From Planctomycetota bacterium (GTDB lineage Bacteria > Planctomycetota > B15-G4 > SIAN01): a stretch of 64,000 bases of DNA. Position numbers and translations under genes: made by a program. The stretch is from assembly GCA_028289345.1 (NCBI GenBank), contig JANQQL010000010.1, positions 124,001 to 188,000 of the forward strand. The letters run 5' to 3'. The notes below the pieces were generated by a model. The model saw only the letters and a list, made by a program, of their open reading frames with translations. It was not told the DNA's origin and did no database searches. Shown piece by piece: positions 25,091-34,474 of this stretch (positions are counted from its first letter, which is position 1; each line of letters starts with the position of its first letter).

Positions 25091-26605
25091 TCACGGGGAT
25101 GAGAAAGAGCCCACCGGGACACGAAAGAATGCCATCGCCCCGATCCCGGCTTGATTGCGCAGCCACGGACCATCGAAGGCATGCCCTTCGTAATTCACCG
25201 TTGTTGCCACGCTGGTGCGATCCAGTTTCAACACGACGATGCCATTCGCCGGCGTGGCTCCCGCCACCACGCTGGCCCCGTCGTCGAGAACGAAGTCCCC
25301 TTCGGCACCGGGCTCGAAGACCAGCGGTCCCGCCGAATCCCGAAAGGTCAGCAGAATCTCATCGCGACGAGGGCTGGTGTAGCGCGCGGACTCGATCATG
25401 GGAGCGTCGATCGGCACCGCGGCCGTCATTCCATGAAGGTCTCGCCCCACGAGCTGTGCCATGCGTTCCCCGAGCGCTCGGTACCCTTCGTAGTAGAAAT
25501 GACAGCCGTCATGTCCAGCAAGAGCGGTGGTCGACATGACTCCGATATCCGGATACGAATCTCCTACGGTGCGTTGGAACTCGCGCACGCCTTCTCCCTG
25601 AAAGGCACAACCCTCTCGGATCTGCACGACGTAGATCCGCTCCAGCTCGGGGAAGTCCTGGTGCCAGGCGTCGTACAGGGCGTCGAAGTCTTCCGCGTAG
25701 TGATCCGGATCCCAGTTGTCGGACTCTCCTTGGTACCACAGAAGGGCCCGGGCCGAGTCGGCCACGCCCGCCTCTCGAACGCGAAACAACAAACGACCGT
25801 ACAGGGTGTCGAGAGAGTCGTGGTCAGACTCGTCGCGCAAGTGGTCAACGATTCGCGTGCCGCTGCGAGCACCGTTGATCACCGCCACGGGAACTCGATG
25901 TTCGCGCACCAAGACCTCCGCCATGCGCAACGCCCAGGCTCCGATCATGCCGTGAGTACTGACTCGTTGGCCCGAAGCGAAGGTCCACGATTGGTGCTTC
26001 AGCACTTCCGAGGCCACCGGAGCGTCCGTTCCATAGGCCCGAATCCACGGACTCTGGGAAGTGTTGGCCAACCTCTCGTCGTGAATGTCTGGAGCCGAAG
26101 CGTTCGACTGCCCCTGGACCAAGTAGACATCCCCGCAAACGACGTCGGGAGTATCCGCCAACAGCACCGATTCCTCGCCCCGGAAGAACCGAAGTTGCAC
26201 CCGATAGTCACTGAGAGAAGCTGCCAAGCCGACCGTCAACGAGAACGGAGCTTTTTGGGACCGATAGACCAAGTCTTGGGAGACCCGCCGCCAGAACGTT
26301 CCATTGCGCCGAACGAGTGCTTCGACCCGATCGAAACCCTGGTTGTAGAGTTCTCCGACGATGCGCATCTCACCGCGATCCTGGGAATCTCGCGGATACA
26401 GTTGCCGGGGAGCGGGAAGCTCCTGAAACCGAGCGAACACGGGAGCCCCATTCCAAAGAGAAGAGGGACCCGCGAGGGCCTCGACCAACCAGACGCTGCC
26501 GTCGACATCGCTGATCTCGTGGGACGGTGACGTGGGAAGCATCGCGTGCGGGTGAGATCCCCCCATCCCGAACAGCGACCCGAACAGCAAGCTCGTCAGC
26601 TGCAC
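25091..26605 (-). CDS. Secreted sialate O-acetylesterase-like SGNH hydrolase
   Basis: 504 residues. The GTG start has GGGAGAG about 8 bases upstream and begins a short hydrophobic signal sequence. The SASA/SGNH domain shows the nucleophile block GQSNAS, a second conserved block with LLWYQGESDNW, and the Asp-His pair in GHDGCHFYYEGY near residue 370. The N-terminal 120 residues are beta-rich and the C-terminal 110 look like another beta domain. The family removes acetyl groups from sugars or polysaccharides. Given the MBOAT/AlgJ acetylation genes elsewhere in the window, it may act on acetylated glycan, but there is no direct link. Confidence 0.85.
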   Translation of the reverse strand: MQLTSLLFGSLFGMGGSHPHAMLPTSPSHEISDVDGSVWLVEALAGPSSLWNGAPVFARFQELPAPRQLYPRDSQDRGEMRIVGELYNQGFDRVEALVRRNGTFWRRVSQDLVYRSQKAPFSLTVGLAASLSDYRVQLRFFRGEESVLLADTPDVVCGDVYLVQGQSNASAPDIHDERLANTSQSPWIRAYGTDAPVASEVLKHQSWTFASGQRVSTHGMIGAWALRMAEVLVREHRVPVAVINGARSGTRIVDHLRDESDHDSLDTLYGRLLFRVREAGVADSARALLWYQGESDNWDPDHYAEDFDALYDAWHQDFPELERIYVVQIREGCAFQGEGVREFQRTVGDSYPDIGVMSTTALAGHDGCHFYYEGYRALGERMAQLVGRDLHGMTAAVPIDAPMIESARYTSPRRDEILLTFRDSAGPLVFEPGAEGDFVLDDGASVVAGATPANGIVVLKLDRTSVATTVNYEGHAFDGPWLRNQAGIGAMAFFRVPVGSFSSP

Positions 26606-26849
26606 AGCCCAACTCTCCCAAACCCCAGAGGCGAAAAGAGTTGGGAATCATACGGGGGGTCCTCCCGGAGGAGGAGGCTGGTGGGCCAGACAGATTCTGT
26701 TTTCCCGCCCTCCTGGGCGGACGTGCGCGATCAGAGCGCGCCCCCAGGAGAAGACCCTTTTTTCAGATTCTGCGTCACCGAGTGCCGGTTCGACCACTCG
26801 TCCCCCTGTCTCACCGAACGCGTTCCCTTCCCGCTGGGAGTCCCCCCCG

Positions 26850-28553
26850 ATGATGTGCCAACCAAGAAGCTTCTTGTCAGCTGCTCTGACTCTGCTGACA
26901 CTGCCGCTCGCAAGCCAGCTTGCCCACGGCCAAGGGGCCATGGGTCAGGTCGTGGACAAACTCAAGATCTCCCAGGGCCTGGGTGGGTTCGACCACCCCC
27001 TGGATTCCAGCGACAACTTCGGGACCTCGGCGACCGGCTTCGGCGACATCAATCGAGACGGGGTCCCTGACGCGGTCGTGGGCGTGCCGGGCGACGACGA
27101 TCGCGCGGCCGCGGGCGCCGTGTACGTGCTGTTCCTCCAGAACGACGGCTCGGTCCAATCCTTCCAGAAGATCAGTGCCACCCAAGGAGGGCTCGTCGGT
27201 CTGACCGAGTCGTCGACGTTTGGGCACTCGGTGGCAGCCATCGGTGACCTCGATGGGGACGGCCTTTCGGAACTCGCGGTGGGCGCCCCGGGTGATGACG
27301 AAGCTGGCGGCACCGGAAACCAGGGCGCCGTCTGGATTCTGTTCCTGAACTCAAATGGCACCGTCCGGAGTTCGTCGAAGATCAATGCCCTGTCCGGCTT
27401 GCGCCTGGAGGACGGGGATGCGTTCGGTTCCGCGCTCGCCGCCATGGGTGACGTCACCGGAGATTCGATTCCCGACATCGCTGTCGGAGCCATTCTCGAT
27501 GACTTCGACCACGTGCTGAACCTCGACAATTTTGGATCGGTGTACTTGCTCGGACTCGATTCGAGCGGCGGCCTGACTCAGCAATCCAAGATCGGCCCGG
27601 ACCAGGGAATTCCGGCCAGCGAGTTCGACTTCTCCGACTTCTTTGGAGGTTCCCTGCAAGCGATCGGAGACCTGGATCAGAACGGAGTGATCGACCTTGC
27701 CGTCGGGGCTCACGGCATGGAGACCTCGACTCCCCTCGGCACGGCGGGAGGTGCCGTGTGGATTCTGGAACTGAACCCCGATTTGACGGTCGGCCGCTAC
27801 TCCTTCTTCCACGAACGTTCTCCGGGGTTTCCCCTGCTCGGAGTCTTCGCGAACACGGCATTCGGGAGTTCCTTGGCGGCCCTGGGCGACCTGGATGGGA
27901 ATGGCGTGACCGAGTTGGCGGTCGGGGCTCCCGATCGAGATGCGGGGACCGTGTGGGTGGCTTTCCTCAACTCGGACGGGCATCCAGACCGAACCGTTCG
28001 CATCGGCATGGGCCACGGGAACTTCGGACTGGGTCTCGGCAACAACGACAAGCTGGGCCGCTCGATCGCTCTTCTCGGAGACCTGGATGGCGATCAACTC
28101 GTGGAGGTCATCGTCGGAGCGGTGAACGACGACACGGGGGGAAGCAACGCGGGAGCCGCGTACACGCTGTCACTCAGCAACGGTCCCTGGGTCGATCGAG
28201 GCTACGGTCTTGCAGGAACCAACGGCAAGCCAGAGCTGACGGTCGAAGGGACCCTAGAGTGGAACTCCGAGATCAGCATCCTTCTCGAAAACGCACGACC
28301 AAACACCACCGCATTCCTTCTGTTCGGGTTCAGCGAATGGGTCCTGCCCTTCCAAGGGGGAGTGATGGTTCCGGCGCTGGATCTCATCCAGCCCTTGCCG
28401 ACAGGTTCGAACGGAGAAATCCACCTCAACGGGATTTGGCCTGCCGCCATTCCCGATGGCTTTCTGCTGAGTCTTCAGTACTGGCTCCCGGACCCTGCCG
28501 GGCCGCGGGGTTTTGCGGCGAGCAATGGAATGACCGGCACGTCCCCCTGGTAA
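26850..28553 (+). CDS. Secreted integrin-alpha/FG-GAP repeat protein with distinct C-terminal domain
   Basis: 567 residues. A signal peptide ends near LAHGQ. At least six FG-GAP repeats follow, each with a Ca-binding loop and FG-GAP-like ending (GDLDGDGLSELAVGAPGDD, GDLDGNGVTELAVGAPDRD, GDLDGDQLVEVIVGAVNDD). They should form an integrin-like seven-bladed propeller. From about residue 450 a separate domain begins with YGLAGTNGKPELTVEGTL and contains LLFGFSEWVLPFQGGVMVPALD and GFAASNGMTGTSP. I associate this C-terminal module with secreted planctomycetal proteins; it may be a sorting or surface-attachment domain, which is inference. No strong ribosome binding site is seen; GGGAG lies 10 bases upstream. 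Confidence 0.85.
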   Translation: MMCQPRSFLSAALTLLTLPLASQLAHGQGAMGQVVDKLKISQGLGGFDHPLDSSDNFGTSATGFGDINRDGVPDAVVGVPGDDDRAAAGAVYVLFLQNDGSVQSFQKISATQGGLVGLTESSTFGHSVAAIGDLDGDGLSELAVGAPGDDEAGGTGNQGAVWILFLNSNGTVRSSSKINALSGLRLEDGDAFGSALAAMGDVTGDSIPDIAVGAILDDFDHVLNLDNFGSVYLLGLDSSGGLTQQSKIGPDQGIPASEFDFSDFFGGSLQAIGDLDQNGVIDLAVGAHGMETSTPLGTAGGAVWILELNPDLTVGRYSFFHERSPGFPLLGVFANTAFGSSLAALGDLDGNGVTELAVGAPDRDAGTVWVAFLNSDGHPDRTVRIGMGHGNFGLGLGNNDKLGRSIALLGDLDGDQLVEVIVGAVNDDTGGSNAGAAYTLSLSNGPWVDRGYGLAGTNGKPELTVEGTLEWNSEISILLENARPNTTAFLLFGFSEWVLPFQGGVMVPALDLIQPLPTGSNGEIHLNGIWPAAIPDGFLLSLQYWLPDPAGPRGFAASNGMTGTSPW

Positions 28554-28585
28554 CCGGGGAACGAACCGGCTACATCACCCCGCGA

Positions 28586-31500
28586 TCAACGACCCTCGTC
28601 GTTCGTCGACGACTCGCCTCTCTTCCAACTTGGCATGCGCCCCGGAGTCCAAGGAGCCCCGGCGGCGTCTAGTTCCTGTTCGAGTCCCGGAATGGCTTGT
28701 TCCACGAGCGCCTTCAGCTTGTCCATGACGGCGTCGAAGGCTTCCGCCCCGTATCGGAACTGATCCCGCTGGGTCTGAGTCGGCGCAGACGTCACCCACC
28801 ACTGATCGCCCACGATGCGACCGATGCGTCGCGCGATGGAGGGATCCGAGGGTTCGGCACGACGCGCGCGCGTCGAGTCACCCCGCAACTCCGTTTGAAT
28901 GGCAATCAGCTGTTTGCGGAGGGCTTCGACCTTGCCGAGCAACTCTTGATTGGCGGCAGGAGTGGATTCGACGGCTCGTCGCACCAGCGCCAGGCGAGTG
29001 GAAGCCTCGTTGGCCACGCGCAGTGCTCCCTGCAGGGCCTTGGACAACCCCGCCACTTCTTGGCGGAAGGCGTGGGCCGCGTTGCGCGCCTCTCCCGTCG
29101 CCGAGTACTGGGCCAAATCCAAGGACTCCACTTGGAAAGCAACGGGTCCGGCCAGCACGGTTTCGACGCCCGCCACTTCTCGAGAGAGAGTCACGTCATA
29201 GGTTCCCGGAGGAACCAAGGAACCCGACGAAGGAGGGGCCCACATGGGAGCTGACCGAGGAGACAAGGAAATGGGATCCGGCTCCTGGCCTCGAAGGTTC
29301 CAAGCCACCCGGTGGACTCCCGCAGTCCGCGGAGCATCCAGTCGGCGCACCACTTCCTGCTGGTCGTTGCGGAAGGTCAAGACGACTCGCGGTTCGGATT
29401 CCTCGTCTTCGGCGCGAAACTCCTCGATGCTGGGATAGTTCCAGTCTTCCCCCTTCTGCTTCTCCTTGCGCACCTCGGCCATGGTCTTCAGACCGTCTTT
29501 CAGATGCATGGTGATCACCGCCCCGAACGGCGGATTGCTAGCCGTGTAATACGACGCTCCCTGGAACCCTCGCCCGCTCGCCATGCCCAGGCGACTGGTT
29601 TCGATGTAGGACTTGGCGTCCTTCACGGCAAACAGGTGAGCGTCACTCTGCAACGCTCCCTCCTTCACCTCTCTCAACGGAGAGTAATCGTCAAGCACGT
29701 AGAAGCTTCGTCCGAACGTCGCGAGCACCAGGTCGCTCTCTCGACGCTGGATCTCTACGTCGCGCACCGCAATCGTCGGGAGGCCCGAGAGCTTCACCCA
29801 GGCCGTGCCTCCGTCCACGGTGTAAAACGCCCCGAACTCGGTGCCGAGGAACAACAGGTCGGGATCCTCATGGTCTTCGGCGAGGCTCCACACGAAGTTT
29901 CGTTCGGGAATCGATTCAGCAAGGGAAGTCCAGTTTTCTCCGAAGTCGTCGCTGCGGAGCAGATAGGGCGTGAAGTCCCCCATCTTGTGGTTGTTGAAAG
30001 CGGCATAGACTCGGCCCGGCTCATGATGCGAGGCGGTCAGGAACGAGACATAGGTCCGACTCGGCACGTCCGGAAAGTTGGCGATTCTCGTCCAGGACTC
30101 CCCGCCATCCTTGGTGACGTGGACCAAACCGTCGTCGGTCCCCACATAGAGGACGTTCTCATCCAAGGGAGACTCGGCCAGAGACACAGCGTTGCCGTAG
30201 ATCGACGTGGAGGCGTCCTTCGCCACCGCTTCCGGTTTCTGGATCGTCCCCATGACTTTCAAAGAGTTGCGATCGATCTGTCGGGTCAGGTCGCCCGAAA
30301 TGGCATTCCAGGAATTGCCGCGATCCTCGGAACGAAACAGGCGATCTCCGGCGAAGTACAGCCGCGCCGGAGAGTGCTGGCTGACCAGGAACGGAGCATC
30401 CCAGTTCCACACATAGGGCGCTTCTCCCGGCGCTTCTTGGGGCTTGATGTCGACGATCTCCATGCTGCGCTTGTCGTAGCGCACCAGTTCGCCGTACTGC
30501 ACCAGGGAGTAGAGAGTGTCCGGATCGCCAGGCTCCACCTGAGATTCAAAGCCGTCTCCCATCACCGTCATGACCCAGTCGGCATTGGCAATGCCCGCGC
30601 GATCGATGGTGCGTGACGGGCCGACCTGGGACGCGTTGTCCTGGGTCCCCCCGATGATGTTGTAGAAGGGCTCGGCATCGTCAACGGCCACGCGATAGAA
30701 CTGGGTCAGAGGCAGATTCGCCTGATAATCCCAGTGCTCTCCCCCATCCCAGGTTTCATACATCCCTCCATCGCAACCACTCAGCATGTGGTCAGGATGA
30801 TCGGGATCGATCCACAGGGCGTGCTCGTCCACGTGCTTGTCGACGATCGGCACTCGTTCGAAGCTGGCGCCGCCGTTTCGCGTGACCTGCATGTAGGTGT
30901 CCATCGCATAAACCAGGTCCTGGTCGTGCGGATGGCAGAAGATCTCGTTGTAGTACTGAGGGCTTCCCGAGACATAGCCGCTGCGCTTCTCCCAGGTTTC
31001 CCCGCGATCGGTGGAGCGAAACGTCCCGCCTTTGCCCTCGGCCGCCTCCACAATGGCGTACACCACGTCGGGGTTCGCCGGAGAAAGGTCCATGCCGATT
31101 CGCCCCATGTCGACGCTTGGCAGGCCCTTGGTGAGCTTTCGCCAGTGGACTCCCCCGTCGGTCGACTTGTAGATCGCCGACTCGGGGCCGCCATTGATCA
31201 AGGTCCAGACGTGGCGCCGTCGCTGATAGGCTGACGCGTAAATGGTGTCGGGGTCACGGGGATCCAGGTGCACCTCGTTGATCCCGGTGTTCTCACTGAT
31301 GAACAGGACTTGATCCCAGGTCTCACCGCCGTCGGTCGTCTTGTAAAGGCCTCGGTCTCCGCCGGCCCGCCACAGCGGTCCTTGGGCTGCCACGTAGACC
31401 ACGTCGGGTTGTCGCGGGTGAATGGCAATCATTCCGATGTGCTCGGAATCACCCAGCCCCATGTTTTGCCAGCTCTGGCCCCCGTCCTTGGTCTTGTAGA

Positions 31501-31885
31501 TCCCGTCCCCGAACGCGACGCTGCGCTGGCTGTTGTTCTCACCAGTCCCGACCCAAATCACGTTTGAGTTCTTTGGGTCCATCGCCAAGCAACCAATGGA
31601 GAAGGCCCCCTGATCGTCGAACACCGGGGTGTAAGTCGTGCCGTTGTTCACGGTCTTCCAGACTCCACCGCAGGCTGCCGATACGAAGTACTCGGCAGGA
31701 TTGGACGGGTTGACCGCCAGGTCCGTGATCCGCCCGGACATCAAGGCCGGTCCCACGGAACGGAAACGGAGAGCCCCGAACGTCGACTGGCTGAGCTCCG
31801 TGTCCTTGGGATCCGAGTCTTGGGCCAGAACCGGCAAGCTCGTCCCCATCAGCAATGCGGCGGTGATCCATCCCCGGTGCTTCAT
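28586..31885 (-). CDS. Secreted sortilin/VPS10-type BNR propeller protein
   Basis: 1099 residues. The ATG has GAGGAG 7 bases upstream and starts a signal peptide ending at PVLAQ. Residues about 40-760 carry many BNR/Asp-box repeats (GIYKTKDGGQSW, GLYKTTDGGETW, AIYKSTDGGVHW, HVTKDGGESW), as in sortilin and exo-alpha-sialidase-like propellers, enough for two propellers. A beta-sandwich part (PPGTYDVTLSREVAG) follows, then a helical C-terminal region ending in a basic, Ser-rich tail. Proteins of this type are often annotated as glycosyl hydrolases, but no catalytic residues can be assigned here. Its function is unknown; extracellular binding or scaffolding is plausible. Confidence 0.85.
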   Translation of the reverse strand: MKHRGWITAALLMGTSLPVLAQDSDPKDTELSQSTFGALRFRSVGPALMSGRITDLAVNPSNPAEYFVSAACGGVWKTVNNGTTYTPVFDDQGAFSIGCLAMDPKNSNVIWVGTGENNSQRSVAFGDGIYKTKDGGQSWQNMGLGDSEHIGMIAIHPRQPDVVYVAAQGPLWRAGGDRGLYKTTDGGETWDQVLFISENTGINEVHLDPRDPDTIYASAYQRRRHVWTLINGGPESAIYKSTDGGVHWRKLTKGLPSVDMGRIGMDLSPANPDVVYAIVEAAEGKGGTFRSTDRGETWEKRSGYVSGSPQYYNEIFCHPHDQDLVYAMDTYMQVTRNGGASFERVPIVDKHVDEHALWIDPDHPDHMLSGCDGGMYETWDGGEHWDYQANLPLTQFYRVAVDDAEPFYNIIGGTQDNASQVGPSRTIDRAGIANADWVMTVMGDGFESQVEPGDPDTLYSLVQYGELVRYDKRSMEIVDIKPQEAPGEAPYVWNWDAPFLVSQHSPARLYFAGDRLFRSEDRGNSWNAISGDLTRQIDRNSLKVMGTIQKPEAVAKDASTSIYGNAVSLAESPLDENVLYVGTDDGLVHVTKDGGESWTRIANFPDVPSRTYVSFLTASHHEPGRVYAAFNNHKMGDFTPYLLRSDDFGENWTSLAESIPERNFVWSLAEDHEDPDLLFLGTEFGAFYTVDGGTAWVKLSGLPTIAVRDVEIQRRESDLVLATFGRSFYVLDDYSPLREVKEGALQSDAHLFAVKDAKSYIETSRLGMASGRGFQGASYYTASNPPFGAVITMHLKDGLKTMAEVRKEKQKGEDWNYPSIEEFRAEDEESEPRVVLTFRNDQQEVVRRLDAPRTAGVHRVAWNLRGQEPDPISLSPRSAPMWAPPSSGSLVPPGTYDVTLSREVAGVETVLAGPVAFQVESLDLAQYSATGEARNAAHAFRQEVAGLSKALQGALRVANEASTRLALVRRAVESTPAANQELLGKVEALRKQLIAIQTELRGDSTRARRAEPSDPSIARRIGRIVGDQWWVTSAPTQTQRDQFRYGAEAFDAVMDKLKALVEQAIPGLEQELDAAGAPWTPGRMPSWKRGESSTNDEGR

Positions 31886-32375
31886 GTTCTTCTCCTCGAT
31901 GCCTGGCGAAATGCGTTTGCGTGACCGACAGCCACGACGCATGGGGAGCTTATCGGAATCCTGACTGCGGGGATTGAAGCGCCGCCCCCAAGAGGCGATG
32001 TCGCTTCCGATCTGGCGATTGTTGGTGCCGAGAAAGCGCGCCAATCGCGCACGCGTCGACGACTGGCGGTGAGATCAAAACTCCCCCACGAACCAGCGAA
32101 AAACTTCGGCCATAGGATCTGCTAGGGACGGACTCGAGGTGGCTCGCGGCCTGGAAACGTTGCTCGCCTGCGTGGAACCGCGGCCGCGTGCTTGATGAAT
32201 CCAAAAGATGGGCTGCAGGCTCCTTGAAGACGGACAAGGGCAGACTCCGGCGAGCCCCTTGGGCGAATTCCTTGGCGAACCGAAAGCGGTTGCCGTTTCG
32301 ACAACGCGGTCTCGAGGGAGCTAGGATGACCAAGGGATGCGCAAGAGTTCTCCGTCCGCCAAAGAAAGGACCGCG
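31886..32375. other. Divergent intergenic region, no gene seen
   Basis: Nearly 490 bases separate the divergent sortilin-type and CPBP genes. Both promoters should be here. No convincing short gene, repeat or strong promoter pair was recognised. Confidence 0.35.
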
Positions 32376-33299
32376 ATGACATCCTCGCCCTTGGTGGTTG
32401 TGCGAGTCTGCCGCAGCAAGTCCGAGGCGCAGCTGTGCCTCCAGCAGCTCGTCCAAGCGAAAATCCAAGCAGAGACCTCTCCCGACATCTACACGGAGCT
32501 GGACGTCGTCGCCGCGGGGGCGGAGATCGAGTGCCACATTCTGGTTCCGCAAGAGGACGCGGAACGCGCGGCCGCCGTTTTCGATGCTCGTCCAGCGACC
32601 CCGGACCATCAGGATCAAGAGCCCACCGATCCCCCGCTCGATGTCGGCCAGCGACGCGCTTGGTGGTGGGAGCTCAGCATCGTGCTCTTGATCACTTGCA
32701 TCCCGTTTTTCTTCGAGTTGCCTTTGTTCATCGAGGGACCCCAAGTCATGGATGGGTGGTTCCTACTCGGAGACCTCACGTACTCCCTGGGGATCATCTT
32801 GCTGTTGGCATATCTCGTCTGGAAGGACCAGGGCACACTCGCCTCGTTGGGTCTGAAGGACATCTCCTGGGGCCGCGAATTGTTGCTGAGTCCAGTGATC
32901 CTCGGAATCGCGTGGGGAACCGATTGGTGTGCGGACTATCTGGTGATCGTGCTCGATTTGCCGGGCTGGCAACTGCGGACGTTCGAAGTGACCGACGACT
33001 CGTTGACACGCTCCGTTCTCCCCCTGTCGTTGCTTGTCAGCGCCTTCTACGAAGAGATTCTGTTTCGCGGCTACCTTTGGTCCCGGCTGTCACGATTGAC
33101 GGCTCAGCCCACGGTGTCACTCGTTTTGGTTTCCACCCTGTTTGCGCTCACTCACCTCTACGGCCCCACAGGGACTCTCTATGTTGGCATGTTCGGACTT
33201 GTCTTCGGTTTCCTCTTTTGGGTCTTCCGGAAGCTTCCTCGCCTGATCATCGCCCACTGGGCATTCAACATGCTGATTGAGTTCGGCGACTTCTCGTAG
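32376..33299 (+). CDS. CPBP family intramembrane protease with N-terminal signal-transducing-like domain
   Basis: 307 residues. The first 75 residues form a soluble domain resembling the DUF2007 fold (SPLVVVRVCRSKSEAQLCLQQLV, then AEIECHILVPQEDAERAAAVFD). About seven hydrophobic segments follow from residue 95. CPBP/Abi motifs are clear: EExxxR in YEEILFRGYL, the FxxxH motif in FALTHLYGP, and the third motif with AHWAFNML. Such enzymes cleave membrane proteins or process CAAX-type substrates. The ATG has AAAGGA about 6 bases upstream. It is transcribed away from the sortilin-type gene. No substrate candidate is obvious beside it. Confidence 0.88.
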   Translation: MTSSPLVVVRVCRSKSEAQLCLQQLVQAKIQAETSPDIYTELDVVAAGAEIECHILVPQEDAERAAAVFDARPATPDHQDQEPTDPPLDVGQRRAWWWELSIVLLITCIPFFFELPLFIEGPQVMDGWFLLGDLTYSLGIILLLAYLVWKDQGTLASLGLKDISWGRELLLSPVILGIAWGTDWCADYLVIVLDLPGWQLRTFEVTDDSLTRSVLPLSLLVSAFYEEILFRGYLWSRLSRLTAQPTVSLVLVSTLFALTHLYGPTGTLYVGMFGLVFGFLFWVFRKLPRLIIAHWAFNMLIEFGDFS

Positions 33300-33697
33300 G
33301 ATCTTTCGAAATCGCACGGTCCTTCCTACGTCTGGTATCTCACGAGCGTTGACGGCCACCTCGACCCCGGTCGTACGAGCGCTCGGGGAACGGATCCGCT
33401 CAGTTCACCAACGGGGCGACCCTCGAGGAGGCCCTCGGCCCACCAAAGCGGTCGGTCAGCCCACCCGCCCGTCTCCCGCTCCCCTTGATCCGCCGAACCA
33501 GGCACCTAGACCAAGTTCTCCGGAGGTTGCACCATCGGTCGATAAACTCAAGCCATTGGGCAACGTTCCTCGCTCCGCTTCCTCGAATCCTCCGCGCCAT
33601 GGGGCCTCACCTCTCCCCGACCCATCGCTCAGAACTTAGAATGCTCTGCCCGCGACTCATCGTCGCAAGGAACCCGTTCGATTCCGAGGAGTCTTCC
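33300..33697. other. Intergenic region, no gene seen
   Basis: About 400 bases between the CPBP gene and the next secreted-protein gene. No open frame looks coding: the longer ones are Arg/Pro/Ser-rich. Presumably it holds the promoter of the 33698-36597 gene pair. Confidence 0.35.
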
Positions 33698-34474
33698 ATG
33701 AATCTCATGCCCTCCCTGGGAGCCCTTTGGTTGGCGCTTGGCTTGTCGCCGTCAACCGATCAGACTCCGGTCCCCTTGGCACTTGTCATTGACACGGTGC
33801 AGGAGGAAACGACTCGTTCTCTGCACTTCACTTTCCGCGATCCCTTCACCAACAATTCCGACGCCTCACTCAACCCGGAGTGCGACTGGGTCTTTCTGCG
33901 CGGTGGCGGAGAGCAGCACAACCTCTCGGGAAATCCGACGTCGGTGATCGTTCCGGCATCCCTGACCGGTCTCAAACTGATGGCGATCGACTTTCGACCA
34001 AAGACGCGAGAGATCGACGCCGAGTCCATGGCTCGTCGTTGGTCGTTGAACACGGAGCTTCCCGAGTCCGGCACGTGGAAAGTGCGTCACTACCACTCCA
34101 TGAAGAGCCTGGTCCGCTGGCCCGAGGACCCGTCCACCGGATCTGCCACGGCGCTGAGCAAGACCGGCCAAGCGTCCGAGATCCGCTGGATGGCTGATCC
34201 CACCACCACCCCCTGCGGCAGTGCTCTGCCCTTCAAGGTTTACGTGGGAGGCTCCTCGGCCAGCGACGCTCGAGTGATGGCCGTCTCTTCCGAGGAATCA
34301 ACCAGAGTCCGCGGGCAAGTCGACGCTTCGGGAGTCGGAACGTTCACGCTTCCTCATGGAGGCGAATGGCGAGTCATCTCTCGAGTCCTTCGTCCCTTGC
34401 AAGATGGCTCGGCCCGCTGGGCGCTTCACACCTCGACCACATCGTTCCACGCTCCTTCGGAGGAAGGTCAATGA
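33698..34474 (+). CDS. Secreted protein of unknown function, coupled to a BNR protein
   Basis: 258 residues from an ATG with GAGGAG 6 bases upstream. The N-terminus is a signal peptide (LMPSLGALWLALGLS). The body is beta-rich and resembles the DUF4198/Ig-like carrier domains of secreted proteins (LTGLKLMAIDFRPKTREIDAESM, then GTFTLPHGGEWRVISRVLRP), but I cannot assign a family. Its stop overlaps the start of the BNR propeller gene (ATGA), so the two proteins are probably made together and may interact at the cell surface. Confidence 0.7.
   Translation: MNLMPSLGALWLALGLSPSTDQTPVPLALVIDTVQEETTRSLHFTFRDPFTNNSDASLNPECDWVFLRGGGEQHNLSGNPTSVIVPASLTGLKLMAIDFRPKTREIDAESMARRWSLNTELPESGTWKVRHYHSMKSLVRWPEDPSTGSATALSKTGQASEIRWMADPTTTPCGSALPFKVYVGGSSASDARVMAVSSEESTRVRGQVDASGVGTFTLPHGGEWRVISRVLRPLQDGSARWALHTSTTSFHAPSEEGQ

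Noticed and set aside
33660..33690. GTTCGATTCC-like segment that resembles a tRNA T-arm
   Set aside because: The surrounding bases do not fold into an acceptor, D-arm and anticodon arm; it is just upstream of a ribosome binding site.
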